A DNA stretch of 17,034 nucleotides. Source: Irpex lacteus. Taxonomy: Eukaryota; Basidiomycota; Agaricomycetes; Polyporales; Irpicaceae. A program made the position numbers and the translations under genes. Below, piece after piece: positions 1 to 6,287 of the stretch (within the stretch, counting starts at the first letter, position 1; each line of letters opens with the position of its first letter). Below the pieces are notes generated by a model. The model ran no database searches. It was not told the DNA's origin and worked only from the letters and a program-made list of their open reading frames with translations. The stretch is from contig MQVO02000183.1 of assembly GCA_001986395.2 (NCBI GenBank), positions 1 to 17,034 of the forward strand, in the 5' to 3' direction.

Positions 1-33
1 AAACAAAAGAATAATTTAAAAAAAAAAAGACAA

Positions 34-105
34 TAAGCCCAAGAAGATTCGAACTTCTACAGATTCCTTATCAAGAAAATTATTCTACCTTTAAATCATA
101 GGCTT
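34..105 (-). tRNA. trnI(gau): tRNA-Ile (anticodon GAU), copy 1
   Basis: The minus strand folds as a full cloverleaf. The acceptor stem is AAGCCTA / TGGGCTT (7 pairs, one G-U), with discriminator A. The D-arm contains AAAGGTAG, the anticodon loop is TTGATAA (anticodon GAT at 70-72), and the T-arm AGAAG-TTCGAAT-CTTCT is perfect. A second tRNA-Ile with the same anticodon lies at 2209-2281. The two share the anticodon loop but differ in acceptor, anticodon-stem and T-stem bases, so they are not a recent exact duplication. Confidence 0.9.
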
Positions 106-297
106 AATTAATTTATATTTAGCTTTATTAAAAGGTTCATAGGGGGTTAATAAACCAAAAATAAAAATTGGTATGTACTTAAACGTCAGGTCGCCACACC
201 TCCTTGTCATATTACTTACTGTTCCTACTGATCCCACCACACTTAACCGTGGTTCTTCAGGAGTTCGGAACATAACATCTAGATATATGAGTGCCAA
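91..297 (-). other. Unidentified 68-codon frame, noticeably GC-richer than its surroundings
   Basis: An ATG-started frame overlaps the 5' end of the tRNA-Ile gene and ends inside it. The block at about 180-295 is far less A+T-rich than its flanks and is open in more than one frame: the plus strand also reads without stops from about 171 to 300. I do not recognise either translation. The base composition suggests coding DNA or an inserted piece like the other foreign-style fragments here. Overlap with a tRNA and lack of a known motif argue against an active gene. Confidence 0.2.
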
Positions 298-827
298 TTA
301 TATTCACATCATTCCTTTTATTAAATAAATTAAATTTATAATATTAAAATTAAAACTTAAAATAAAATATTATAATTAGATTATTATATTCAATAAATAA
401 AAATAAAGAAATAAAAAAATAAAAAATGTTTAAGTAGAGAGGTTATAATTTTAATAGTCTTCAACAAAGTAAAGTATAAAAATATAAAGTAAATAAAATT
501 TTAATAGAGTCTTACAATTACCAGCTGTTAGAATAAAAAAATTAGATATAAATTTTATTCTTTAACCGTTTCCTTAGATATACCATACTTTTGTTTAGAA
601 AGTGGTGCAATAATTGTACAGCTTCAAAAACATTAATCTTTTTATTATAGTCTATCATCTTACCATCCTCATCTACAAACCAACTAAAATCTTCTTCCCC
701 TTTTTTTTTAATAAAAAAAGGATAGAGAGGGAGTTCCATTATCTAATGCTTCGATTGAACCATTATTTTTTTAATGGAACAAGTAGCTACTTTCCTTATT
801 TTATTTTTATTTAAATAAAAGGAGGTA
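298..827. other. AT-rich stretch without a recognised gene
   Basis: 298-541 is almost pure A/T with no tRNA or coding match that I can see. 542-739 on the minus strand is an open frame of 65 codons (start MELPLYPFFIKKK) with acidic and hydrophobic residues in protein-like proportions but no motif I know. Its first codons lie in a poly-T/poly-A hairpin at about 697-722, so it may be chance. A second hairpin of that type lies at 794-826, directly before the dpo remnant. Confidence 0.5.
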
Positions 828-1096
828 GGTAAATGGACTGCTATTTATTTCTCTGAAAGTTGAAAATGGCTAAAAATTTAATTCCTGAATATCAATTTAT
901 TATTAAAGGAGGCTACTCCTGTGAGAAAGTTGATATTTTCTCTGATTATGTAAATACTTTATATAAAGTTAAAGCTGAGTCAAAAGGGGCAAAAAGATGG
1001 ATTGCTAAATTATTATTAAATTGTTTATACGGAGGGTTCGGTAGAAGTAATAATACTACAAGTTGTATTGTGGTTAATGCTAAAGAGTTTAAGAAA
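828..1096 (+). pseudogene. dpo: Remnant of family B DNA polymerase (mitochondrial plasmid type)
   Basis: The translation from 860 contains FIIKGGYSCEKVDIFSDYVN, then KGAKRWIAKLLLNCLYGGFG. This is the pattern around motif B (K-x3-N-S-x-Y-G-x-FG) of the protein-primed family B polymerases carried by linear fungal mitochondrial plasmids and often found integrated in mtDNA. Only about 85 residues remain of a protein usually many hundreds long. The exonuclease domain and the downstream catalytic aspartate motif are absent. Just upstream, 828-856 reads GKWTAIYFSE, the usual preceding segment, but one base out of frame, so a single-base deletion lies near 852-857. Homology stops near 1096, and the frame then runs on into unrelated sequence to 1207. 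It is non-functional as it stands. Confidence 0.8.
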
Positions 1097-1278
1097 AGAA
1101 GATTTTTGTTTATTTTAATCTATAGTATCCCTCGTTCCACTCACTCGCTACGCTCCTTAACTAAGAGTTCAAATTATATATTCTTTAATTGTATAAATAG
1201 TAATTAATTATATTTATATTCTTTAATCTTACATATTAGAAATATTAGTATAGTTCAAACAGTTTATTATATTTATTC

Positions 1279-1602
1279 TTAATTTATTAATATATTAACT
1301 TTTATTTCTCCCCTGTAAACAAAAATAATGTTCAGAAGTACCTGAATATCTTCAGTAAGTTGTGTAATCACGAATACAGCAGTTCCTCGGCTGTTAACTA
1401 CAAAGCTACCATCGCCTACAGCAAACCCAATCAGCCATTCAAGAAATGATTGACTTGGAGCTACTGCGTTAGGAAATCGCTTTGCATAGAGTGAATAAAA
1501 TGCGTTAAACCGGAAACCCGAAGGCATAATAACTAGAGGAATAACATATAGAATTGTTTGGAAGAATAGGTGTTGGTATAGTACAGGGTCACCTCCTCCA
1601 GC
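1279..1602 (-). pseudogene. cox1 exon scrap fused to a LAGLIDADG intron endonuclease (N-terminal part)
   Basis: Read on the minus strand, 1564-1602 encodes AGGGDPVLYQHLF, 13 residues of cytochrome oxidase subunit 1. The frame continues without a break into an intron-type endonuclease: KRFPNAVAPSQSFLEW and then the first LAGLIDADG helix LIGFAVGDGSF, followed by FVITQ. This is the usual layout of an in-frame endonuclease in a cox1 group I intron inserted after LYQHLF. The reading degenerates near 1330, so the second LAGLIDADG helix is missing. Codons are CTA, GAC, CAC and CGG, unlike the resident cox1, which encodes the same peptide as TTA, GAT, CAT and has no intron there. It abuts the end of nad3. 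It is a broken fragment, probably from another cox1 allele. Confidence 0.85.
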
Positions 1603-1604
1603 AA

Positions 1605-1923
1605 TAAAAAGATATCGGCTGGATTATTAAAGGGTATTAAAATAAATAAAAAGAATAATAAGATAATAAACCGTAAAGATTATTATTATAAGCGGAGATA
1701 ACATAAGGTAAAGAGAAGAGATTTCTAAATCAAAAGGTAAAAATAAGATAGCAACTAAAATGAAAGAAACATTAAAAGAAGATCTAGATTGTTCATAAGA
1801 AGTAAAACCACATTCAAAAGGACTTTTCTTTTCAATATAAGAATTATCTAAAGATATAAAATAATTAATTAATATTAATAAAATAGCAACAATAGGACTT
1901 AAATAAAGATAAATATGAAACAT
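1605..1923 (-). pseudogene. nad3: nad3, NADH dehydrogenase subunit 3, frameshifted near the C-terminus
   Basis: Subunit 3 of complex I, an inner-membrane protein. The start at 1923 gives a first membrane helix, then the conserved loop [10 protein letters not shown] (the cysteine loop) and [13 protein letters not shown] (second helix with the family's D-E pair). The plain frame ends after 98 codons in a sequence unlike nad3. After a one-base shift near 1708-1714 the expected [16 protein letters not shown] appears, and after another near 1668-1672 a third hydrophobic helix ([11 protein letters not shown]) appears. Family members usually have about 115-135 residues ending in a GFxYE-type tail, which is lost at the junction with the cox1 scrap. 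Codon use is resident-like (TTA, AGA). It is either a decayed gene or two homopolymer sequencing errors plus a rearranged end. Confidence 0.8.
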
Positions 1924-2132
1924 TATAATAATAAAAGATATAAACCTTCTAATAAATAAGGTAAATAAAAATAAAAAGATATTAATAAAATAATATTAAA
2001 AGATAAAATATAAGAAATACTCTTATTAATATAAATAGATTTAATTAAATAATAAGTAACTAAAATAATAATTAAATAATTAAATATTTTTTAAATTTAA
2101 AAACAAAAATAAAAAATATAAATAAAAGAATA
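1924..2132. other. AT-rich spacer between nad3 and the tRNA-Phe/Ile pair
   Basis: Nearly pure A/T. No coding or tRNA signal is seen. Its end (about 2092-2133) is the first copy of a roughly 44-base repeat whose second copy is at 2632-2674. Confidence 0.5.
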
Positions 2133-2206
2133 GGGTCCCAAAAAGACTTGAACTTTTATCAATAAAGCTTCAATTTATTGCTCTAACCAAATTAAGCTAT
2201 GGGAAC
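2133..2206 (-). tRNA. trnF(gaa): tRNA-Phe (anticodon GAA)
   Basis: Cloverleaf on the minus strand: acceptor GTTCCCA / TGGGACC with one T-C mismatch at the second pair, a good D-arm (GCTTAATTTGGTTAGAGC), anticodon stem ATAAA/TTTAT with loop TTGAAGC (anticodon GAA), and T-arm AAAAG-TTCAAGT-CTTTT. The discriminator would be C, which is unusual. It lies two bases from tRNA-Ile, so the pair is probably processed from one transcript that also carries atp8. Confidence 0.88.
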
Positions 2207-2208
2207 TT

Positions 2209-2281
2209 TAAGTCTAAGATGGATCGAACATCTATTGCCTCCTTATCAAGGAGATATTTTAAACCATTAAATAATAGACTT
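2209..2281 (-). tRNA. trnI(gau): tRNA-Ile (anticodon GAU), copy 2
   Basis: Minus-strand cloverleaf with a perfect acceptor AAGTCTA / TAGACTT and discriminator A. The anticodon stem is TCTCC/GGAGG with loop TTGATAA, the T-arm is AGATG-TTCGATC-CATCT, and the D-arm carries AATGGTTT. All stems pair better than in the copy at 34-105, so this is the stronger candidate for the working gene. Confidence 0.93.
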
Positions 2282-2288
2282 ATTTATA

Positions 2289-2435
2289 TTATAATTTAGT
2301 TATTAATAATCTCACGATTTGTAACTGTAAAAGATATGGTAAAATTACTCATGAAACTAATACTAATAAGGCGAATAAGATTATATAACCGTAAAATAAT
2401 TGATTTAAAAAGAAAAATGGTATTAATCCCCAAAT
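2289..2435 (-). CDS. atp8: ATP synthase subunit 8 with a non-ATG (AUU) start
   Basis: A small one-helix subunit of the membrane (Fo) part of ATP synthase. The minus-strand frame reads LIPFFFLNQLFYGYIIL and ends LLITKL followed by TAA. This matches the fungal atp8 pattern: a conserved start of the MPQLIPF(F/Y)xxNQ type, one membrane helix, and a basic tail ending SKL/TKL. From the ATT codon at 2433-2435 the product is exactly 48 residues, the common length in fungi. The usual ATG-CCA-CAA start is replaced by ATT-TGG-GGA. No ATG exists upstream before the stop at 2448-2450, although another ATT lies at 2445-2447. One TGA codon inside the helix is read as Trp. It lies 7 bases upstream of tRNA-Ile and is probably co-transcribed. 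AUU initiation is inferred; loss of the true start is the alternative. Confidence 0.82.
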
Positions 2436-2890
2436 TTATTATAAATTTAATTTAATTAAAAGTTATTTATCCCTTAATATAAGGAATAGATTTATAGAAC
2501 TTTAAAATTTTATAAATATTTAATTATTTAATTATTATTTTAGTTACTTATTATTTAATTATTTTTATATATCTAAATAAAAAAAGTATTTAATTATATA
2601 AGAGAGTATAAATTTTATTTTCTTAAACATAAATTTAAAAACAAAAAATAAAAAATATAAATAAAAGAATAGGGGAGGGAGAATCTTTAAATTTATTTAG
2701 AGATTATTCCTTCTCTATTGGATTAAGTTTATATGTATAATATTATAGAGAATTATAAAAAGAAAAATTTTTACAATAAAAGTAAACCTAGTCCTCCCCC
2801 TCCTTTTTAATTTATGTTGCGTTGACAAAAAGGTCTTAAAGGTTCAAGTCCCACCACTAGTATTAAACTAATTAATATACTAAACAATCA
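2436..2890. other. Repeat-rich AT spacer upstream of atp8
   Basis: No gene seen. It holds a 50-base direct repeat (2568-2617, copied exactly at 11608-11657), the second copy of a roughly 44-base repeat (2632-2674, compare 2092-2133), and a piece AGAATTATAAAAAGAAAAA near 2748 shared with 3480. A tRNA-like 3' half (T-arm GGTTCAAGTCCC followed by CACTAGT) lies at about 2843-2868. Confidence 0.5.
2568..2617. repeat. 50-base direct repeat, copy 1 (contains ATATAAGAGAGTATAA)
   Basis: Identical base for base to 11608-11657. It contains ATATAAGAGAGTATAA, which also occurs in near form at about 11989-12004. The core resembles the yeast mitochondrial promoter nonamer ATATAAGTA, but a promoter role is only a guess. 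Confidence 0.9.
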
Positions 2891-2895
2891 GTATT

Positions 2896-2965
2896 TAGGA
2901 GTGACAGCTTCGCTTAACATGTGGCTTCTACGCCGTAAAGGTTAAAGTCCCCTCACTAGTCTAAT
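2896..2965 (+). pseudogene. Degenerate tRNA-like sequence (possibly tRNA-Arg UCU)
   Basis: GGAGTGA pairs partly with TCACTAGT. AGC-TTC-GCT resembles a short D-arm. TGTGG/CCGTA closes an 8-base loop containing TTCTAC, and GGTTAAAGTCCCC resembles a T-arm. The loop is one base too long and the acceptor has mismatches. A second T-arm plus acceptor half, closely similar over about 35 bases, lies at about 2843-2880, so the 3' half is duplicated. It is probably a decayed tRNA just upstream of tRNA-Trp. Confidence 0.3.
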
Positions 2966-2971
2966 ATACTA

Positions 2972-3041
2972 GCACTGCTAGATTAAAGGTAACTACCTTG
3001 CTTCAGACAAGGCGATAAAAGTTCTACTCTTCTGCGGTGCT
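2972..3041 (+). tRNA. trnW(uca): tRNA-Trp (anticodon UCA, reads UGA and UGG)
   Basis: Acceptor GCACTGC / GCGGTGC (7 pairs), a short D-arm with AAAGGTA, a perfect anticodon stem CCTTG/CAAGG with loop CTTCAGA giving anticodon TCA, and T-arm AAAAG-TTCTACT-CTTCT with one A-C mismatch. An anticodon UCA fits decoding of UGA as tryptophan (genetic code 4), as needed for the in-frame TGA codons in atp8 and the dpo remnant. Confidence 0.85.
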
Positions 3042-3196
3042 CTACCATTATCAATGGAAAGCAAGTGTTGTATAATGGTAATTACTTTCGCCTTACTAGT
3101 AAAGCTTATATCATATAGAGTAGCGGTTAATACTCGTTCGATCAGCGTAACTTGTATATATTATATTTTGCTTCTGGCACAATCCTTAGACGATAG

Positions 3197-3463
3197 TACA
3201 TACTCAATCAAGCATACAATTACTTTTTTGCTCTTGTACTAGCGATTCCGCTATCTTCTACAGCAATTTCTACTGAACCACAAAACGCTCTAGTACAAAA
3301 GGCTACAATCTCAGCTACTCTATTTACACGAAACGTAGTTATCGCACTGCTATTTGCAGCAGCACTATCATACAATTGTTTTAGTACAGTGTCTCTAAAA
3401 TCATTTGTTGTAGGAGTTGGACTATACTCAGGTCTAATTCATGCAACTACTGTTACACAATCC
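3197..3463 (+). pseudogene. nad2: N-terminal fragment of nad2, NADH dehydrogenase subunit 2
   Basis: The frame reads NYFFALVLAIPLSSTAIS, then hydrophobic helices and finally SFVVGVGLYSGLIHATTVTQS. The pattern KGxGLYxGLxHxTTxTQ near residue 80 marks the N-terminal part of fungal nad2, a proton-pumping membrane subunit of complex I that is normally over 450 residues long. Here it stops after about 88 residues, exactly where the half-palindrome at 3462-3487 begins. There is no ATG; a stop lies at 3194-3196. Leucines are CTA/CTT/CTG and arginine is CGA, unlike resident cox1. It is a truncated, foreign-style copy. Confidence 0.72.
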
Positions 3464-3487
3464 CCAAAAAAAACTAGTTAGAATTAT
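3462..3487 (+). repeat. Half of a family A palindrome (left arm only)
   Basis: CCCCAAAAAAAACTAGTTAG followed by AATTAT matches the left arm of the palindrome family, with no right arm nearby. It begins at the last nad2 codon. A lone right arm occurs at 7110-7130, at the edge of the LAGLIDADG fragment. Confidence 0.85.
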
Positions 3488-3548
3488 AAAAAGAAAAACT
3501 TTTATTTCTCTCGGAAGAGGGTGACATATATTCTTTACTTTACTTTTA

Positions 3549-3653
3549 TTATCCAAACACATTCACATTTTTCGTAACACGAGGGATAACTCGTTCTGTG
3601 GCAAGTCTTCCTGATAGTTGAATACGAATACCACAAATGTGAGATGGAAGATG
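3549..3653 (-). pseudogene. rps3: C-terminal fragment of mitochondrial ribosomal protein S3
   Basis: The minus strand reads CGIRIQLSGRLATERVIPRV and ends KNVNVFG-stop. GIRI(Q/E)xSGRL is the hallmark of the C-terminal RNA-binding part of fungal mitochondrial rps3, a small-subunit ribosomal protein of several hundred residues. Only about 34 residues are present, with no start. Codons include CGT, CGA, CTT and GTG, the foreign style. It is oriented opposite to the nad2 piece beside it. Confidence 0.7.
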
Positions 3654-3722
3654 ACAAAAATAATAAAATAAGATAGTTATTAAAATTTAATTAAATTTTA
3701 ATTACCCACACAAGCTAGTTAG

Positions 3723-3971
3723 TTTTACTTTTTTTATCCAGGAAAGAAAATAGGTGAAAAAATTATCAATGGAATTGTTAAAGGAGCTGGTGTTGTAGGT
3801 GCTGGAGCTGCAGTTGAACAAAGTATACGTGGGAGAAGAAATGATAATGCTAGTAATAATAATGGTAATAGCGGGAACAGTGGTGGAAATATTGGAGGTA
3901 ACAGTGGTGTAAATAATGGAGGTAACAGAGGCTCCCATAAAATAATTCTCTTATTTTATTTTATATTTTAA
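3723..3971 (+). other. Unidentified Gly/Asn-rich frame, possible plasmid or phage-like protein piece
   Basis: Open from 3723 to the TAA at 3969, about 82 codons, with no ATG near the start. Residues 8-30 carry a Gly/Ala/Val-rich stretch (NGIVKGAGVVGAGAAVE) like a glycine-zipper membrane segment. It is followed by SIRGRRND and a low-complexity tail of repeated N, G and S (GNSGNSGGNIGGNSG). The last residues, after about 3935, run into AT-rich DNA and are probably not original. I do not recognise a family. It sits among displaced fragments and is probably a fragment itself. Confidence 0.4.
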
Positions 3972-3999
3972 TTATATATCTAATTATTTTTTAATTTAA

Positions 4000-4140
4000 C
4001 TCATTGTGATTATTGAACTGATGCTTCTTTCTGTAACCATTCTAGTTCTAGTTATGGCTTATAATGATAACGATACAATTGGACAAATTTATTCAATTAT
4101 TATTATTATTGCTACTGCAGGAGCTGAAAGTGCTATAGGA
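4000..4140 (+). pseudogene. nad4L: Fragment of nad4L, NADH dehydrogenase subunit 4L
   Basis: It reads IELMLLSVTILVLV, then DTIGQIYSIIIIIATAGAESAIG. The IEL(M/L)LL helix and the GQIYSIxxIxxAGAESAIGL motif, with the conserved glutamates, are diagnostic of nad4L, a small complex I membrane subunit of about 88 residues. The first helix and the tail after AESAIG are missing, so about 47 residues remain. In many fungi nad4L directly precedes nad5 on the same strand. Here the nad5 piece lies close by but on the opposite strand, which points to an inversion. Confidence 0.8.
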
Positions 4141-4354
4141 CCCCATTTTCATTTATTAAATTAGGCATAACCCCATAATCTCTATAATTAGGCCCATTCA
4201 TGACACTGTCATGAGTATTTTCGGCATTATGAGGGGTAAGTTGTAAATGAATAGGATATTTCCCACTATAAATATTAAAATGCAACCCGGTTTCTCTGCA
4301 ATGAGCCATCTGACCCTTGATTTTATCTACCTCTTCCGTCTCCATTTTACCCAC
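4133..4354 (-). other. Unidentified 73-codon frame next to the nad4L piece
   Basis: Starts with ATG at 4354 and has a balanced amino-acid composition rich in H, N, E and Y (for example HFNIYSGKYPIHLQ, then HNAENTHDSVMNG). It is less A+T-biased than intergenic DNA, so it looks like real protein coding, not chance. I cannot name it. Its 3' end runs 8 bases into the nad4L fragment, so the C-terminus is probably lost at that junction. Confidence 0.35.
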
Positions 4355-4397
4355 TTTTAATTAAAACTTAAACTTAATTGATGGGGAGTATTGATGA

Positions 4398-5330
4398 TTA
4401 AATTGCAGTAGTTCGTTGACTAATCCATACTTGTACTGTTAGAGCACCCTTCTTATTAGCAGTAGTACATTGTCCTGTTTCAATAAGTGTTCGAGTACTG
4501 TTCTTAAATGATCCGATTAGTGATACAAGCCCTAGCATGATGTATAGAGCGTATGATGTAATAACACCTGTGTCGTAAGCAGCTACAGATCGACCTGTTC
4601 CTGTTAGAACTGTACTTAGACCGTATGGTCCAGCTAGTTCGATAACTCCTCGGTCAAGAACCTTAGAGATAACAAGTCCAACTCGTAGTGAAGCACTGAT
4701 AATGAAACCGTTGAATAGTGCGTCCCAGTACCACTTTGCGTTAAGGAATGAGTATACAGCATATCCAATAGGTCCGTTTGTTAGACCAATTGTGAATGCA
4801 GGTACCACATGGTATAGATATAGTGCTAGACCAGCACCGAATAGGCTACCAATAGCAGGTAGTAGCTTCATTAGTAGAGGTAGTCCGAATTCAGCTTCAA
4901 TCAGTGTAATGTGGTTAGGGTGTTGGTATAGAGCAGTTGATAGGAAATCTGTACCTACTCCCACATACATGTCCTTTGCAATGTAACCAAATACAATTGA
5001 CATGATTGATAGAATTACCAGAGGAATTACAATGATCATAGGTGCTTCGTGAGCATGTAGATAGTAACCCTTAGGGGCATTAGGTGTTGTAAAGAATGTT
5101 AGTGATACTAGTCGGAATGAATAGAAGGCTGTGAATACAGCTGAAATTGTTCCCAGCCAGTATGCCATTGTACCAGATACTTCGTATTGTCCTAGAGCTA
5201 CTTCAAGGATTAGATCCTTACTGTAGAACCCTGTCATAAATGGTAGAGCCATTAGAGATAGAGATCCGATAAGGATAGCTGTGTAGGTAAATGGTAGGAA
5301 GTTAACCAGACCTCCTAGAAGATTATCTGA
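4398..5330 (-). pseudogene. nad5: C-terminal half of nad5, NADH dehydrogenase subunit 5
   Basis: Homology begins near 5330 with LLGGLVNFLPFTYTAILIG and continues through SLMALPFMTGFYSKD, the conserved GFYSKD loop, AYWLGTISAVFTAFYSFRL, the HAHEAP motif, FGY, then several further membrane helices to KWYWDALFNGF and SYALYIMLGL. This is the distal antiporter-like part of the proton-pumping subunit, about 310 of an expected 650 residues. An in-frame stop lies just upstream of the match, and no start or N-terminal half is present here. The frame is clean throughout, but codons are CTA/CTT/CTG for Leu and CGA/CGG/CGT for Arg, in sharp contrast with resident cox1. It could be a last exon whose other exons lie elsewhere, but the local setting favours a displaced copy. 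Confidence 0.9.
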
Positions 5331-5517
5331 GTATTAAGACAATCCACTTAGAATCTAAGAGGTCGTGGTTGGAGGATAATCAGTCTTCTAATCTTAAATA
5401 TAGTCTCATCAAATACTTGTAAAGCTAAAGGGGATTGGAACCTTAAGATATGAAGGGAATAATACGATATATTTGTATAGTAATAAAGTTTACTAGAATG
5501 AGGAATCTCCGATAAAA
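5331..5517. other. Non-coding stretch beside the nad5 piece, possibly intron-derived
   Basis: It separates the 5' edge of nad5 homology from the repeat at 5518. It carries several short structured-looking motifs (for example AAATATAGTCTC near 5397 and CCTTAAGATATGAAGGG near 5441) that recall group I intron cores, but I cannot assemble a P3-P8 core. No coding frame is recognised. Confidence 0.3.
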
Positions 5518-5561
5518 GCAAATAAAGACAATCAATACTTTTTTAATTTAGGGGGGAGTGT
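5518..5561. repeat. Dispersed repeat C, copy 1
   Basis: GCAAATAAAGACAATCAATA, then CTTTTTTAATTTAGGGGGGAGTG. Copies: 6202-6231 (first 30 bases) and 7763-7794 (last 32 bases). Partial matches lie at 5916-5935 (TACTTTTTTAATTTA) and at 8113-8124 (TTTAGGGGGGAG, near the start of rnl). Confidence 0.85.
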
Positions 5562-5873
5562 CAAGACGAGTACCATTTGCATCAATCCGAATATAATATA
5601 TTTGTACTTTTATCTATATAATCGGCAGGGTATTCTCTATCAAGAATAGTATTATGTATTATTTTAGCTATATTTTTATATTCTTCGAGTTTATAGATAT
5701 ATTATATAATACTAGAACACAACGCCCATTTTCATGTAAGATGTTGGAATGTATTTATAATTCTTTCTACGTATGCATCAGATATATTATTATGTCTATG
5801 TATAACAGTAAAATCTTGTTTTTCATTTTCAATAACTCTTTGTATAATTTCTAGATAACAGATAAAAGTATAG
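5543..5873 (-). pseudogene. Unidentified protein fragment with UGA(Trp) codons and one internal stop
   Basis: With code 4, one minus-strand frame stays open for about 110 codons except for a TAA at 5702-5704. It reads LEIIQRVIENEKQDFTVIHR, NNISDAYVERIINTFQHL, then after the stop LEEYKNIAKIIHNTIL and DREYPADYIDKSTNILYSDW. The mix of charged and hydrophobic residues looks like a soluble, helical protein. I recognise no family. Three TGA codons (two inside the sequence, one near the end) hide it from standard-code translation. The 3' end runs into repeat C. Confidence 0.4.
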
Positions 5874-5891
5874 AATGGTTTATAAATCTAT

Positions 5892-5908
5892 CCAAAAAAA
5901 CTAGGCTC
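5892..5908. repeat. Partial family A palindrome arm
   Basis: CCAAAAAAACTAGGCTCT matches the inner arm at 11456-11472 in the compound palindrome, and has no right arm here. It lies between two unidentified broken frames. Confidence 0.6.
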
Positions 5909-5926
5909 TTTGTTGGAAGTACTTTT

Positions 5927-6205
5927 TTAATTTATCCTTTTTATTACCTTAACTTCTATTAAATTACTGTTATTTGATAGAAGAATAACTAATTCTAAAC
6001 CCAATAATATTAATTCCTCATTAGAGAGATATAGATTGTTTTCACTACGGTACTCTAAAAATTTACATTCATTACTTATTACTCCACTTTCTAAATCTTT
6101 ATTATACTTTTCTATACATACCAGTTCACTGCTGAGTACTACCAACAACACTTCTAACACATGCACTAGAAATACTTTACTGAGACTGAGATTTTGTTGA
6201 TGCAA
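5927..6205 (-). other. Unidentified 92-codon frame between two repeat C partial copies
   Basis: ATG at 6205 lies directly against repeat C copy 2. The N-terminal 25 residues are hydrophobic (KVFLVHVLEVLLVVLSSEL); the rest is Asn/Glu/Leu-rich (NNLYLSNEELILLGLELVIL). It could be a small membrane protein or a piece of one, or a chance frame. No relation to a known mitochondrial protein is apparent. Confidence 0.3.
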
Positions 6206-6231
6206 ATAAAGACAATCAATACTTTTTTAAT
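6202..6231. repeat. Dispersed repeat C, copy 2
   Basis: GCAAATAAAGACAATCAATA plus CTTTTTTAAT, identical to 5518-5547. It is followed at once by the 36-base repeat D. Confidence 0.85.
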
Positions 6232-6266
6232 CTACTTAAAATAAAATTAAATAAATTACACAGTCT
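6231..6266. repeat. 36-base direct repeat D, copy 1
   Basis: Identical to 7062-7097. A partial third copy (TACTTAAAATAAAAT) is at 7441-7455. The two full copies bracket one edge of the C-terminal nad4 piece and the edge of the LAGLIDADG piece. Confidence 0.9.
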
Positions 6267-6287
6267 TTCTTTCTTTTTAATCTTATT

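Noticed and set aside
614..814. Plus-strand 66-codon frame before dpo
   Set aside because: Consists mostly of T-rich hairpin sequence giving Phe/Ile/Tyr; it does not match the polymerase segment expected upstream.
3054..3242. Plus-strand 62-codon frame after tRNA-Trp
   Set aside because: Overlaps the start of the nad2 piece in another frame and shows no motif; a lost upstream part of a membrane protein remains possible but unsupported.
3702..3938. Minus-strand Ser/Thr/Ile-rich 78-codon frame
   Set aside because: It is the mirror of the Gly/Asn-rich plus-strand frame, whose composition is more protein-like; the minus frame is low-complexity.
4702..4986. Plus-strand 94-codon frame
   Set aside because: It is antisense to the well-supported nad5 fragment, whose motifs lie on the minus strand.
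5331..5517. Group I intron 3' end next to the nad5 piece
   Set aside because: Motifs like TATAGTC are present, but I could not pair P3, P7 and P8 in either orientation.
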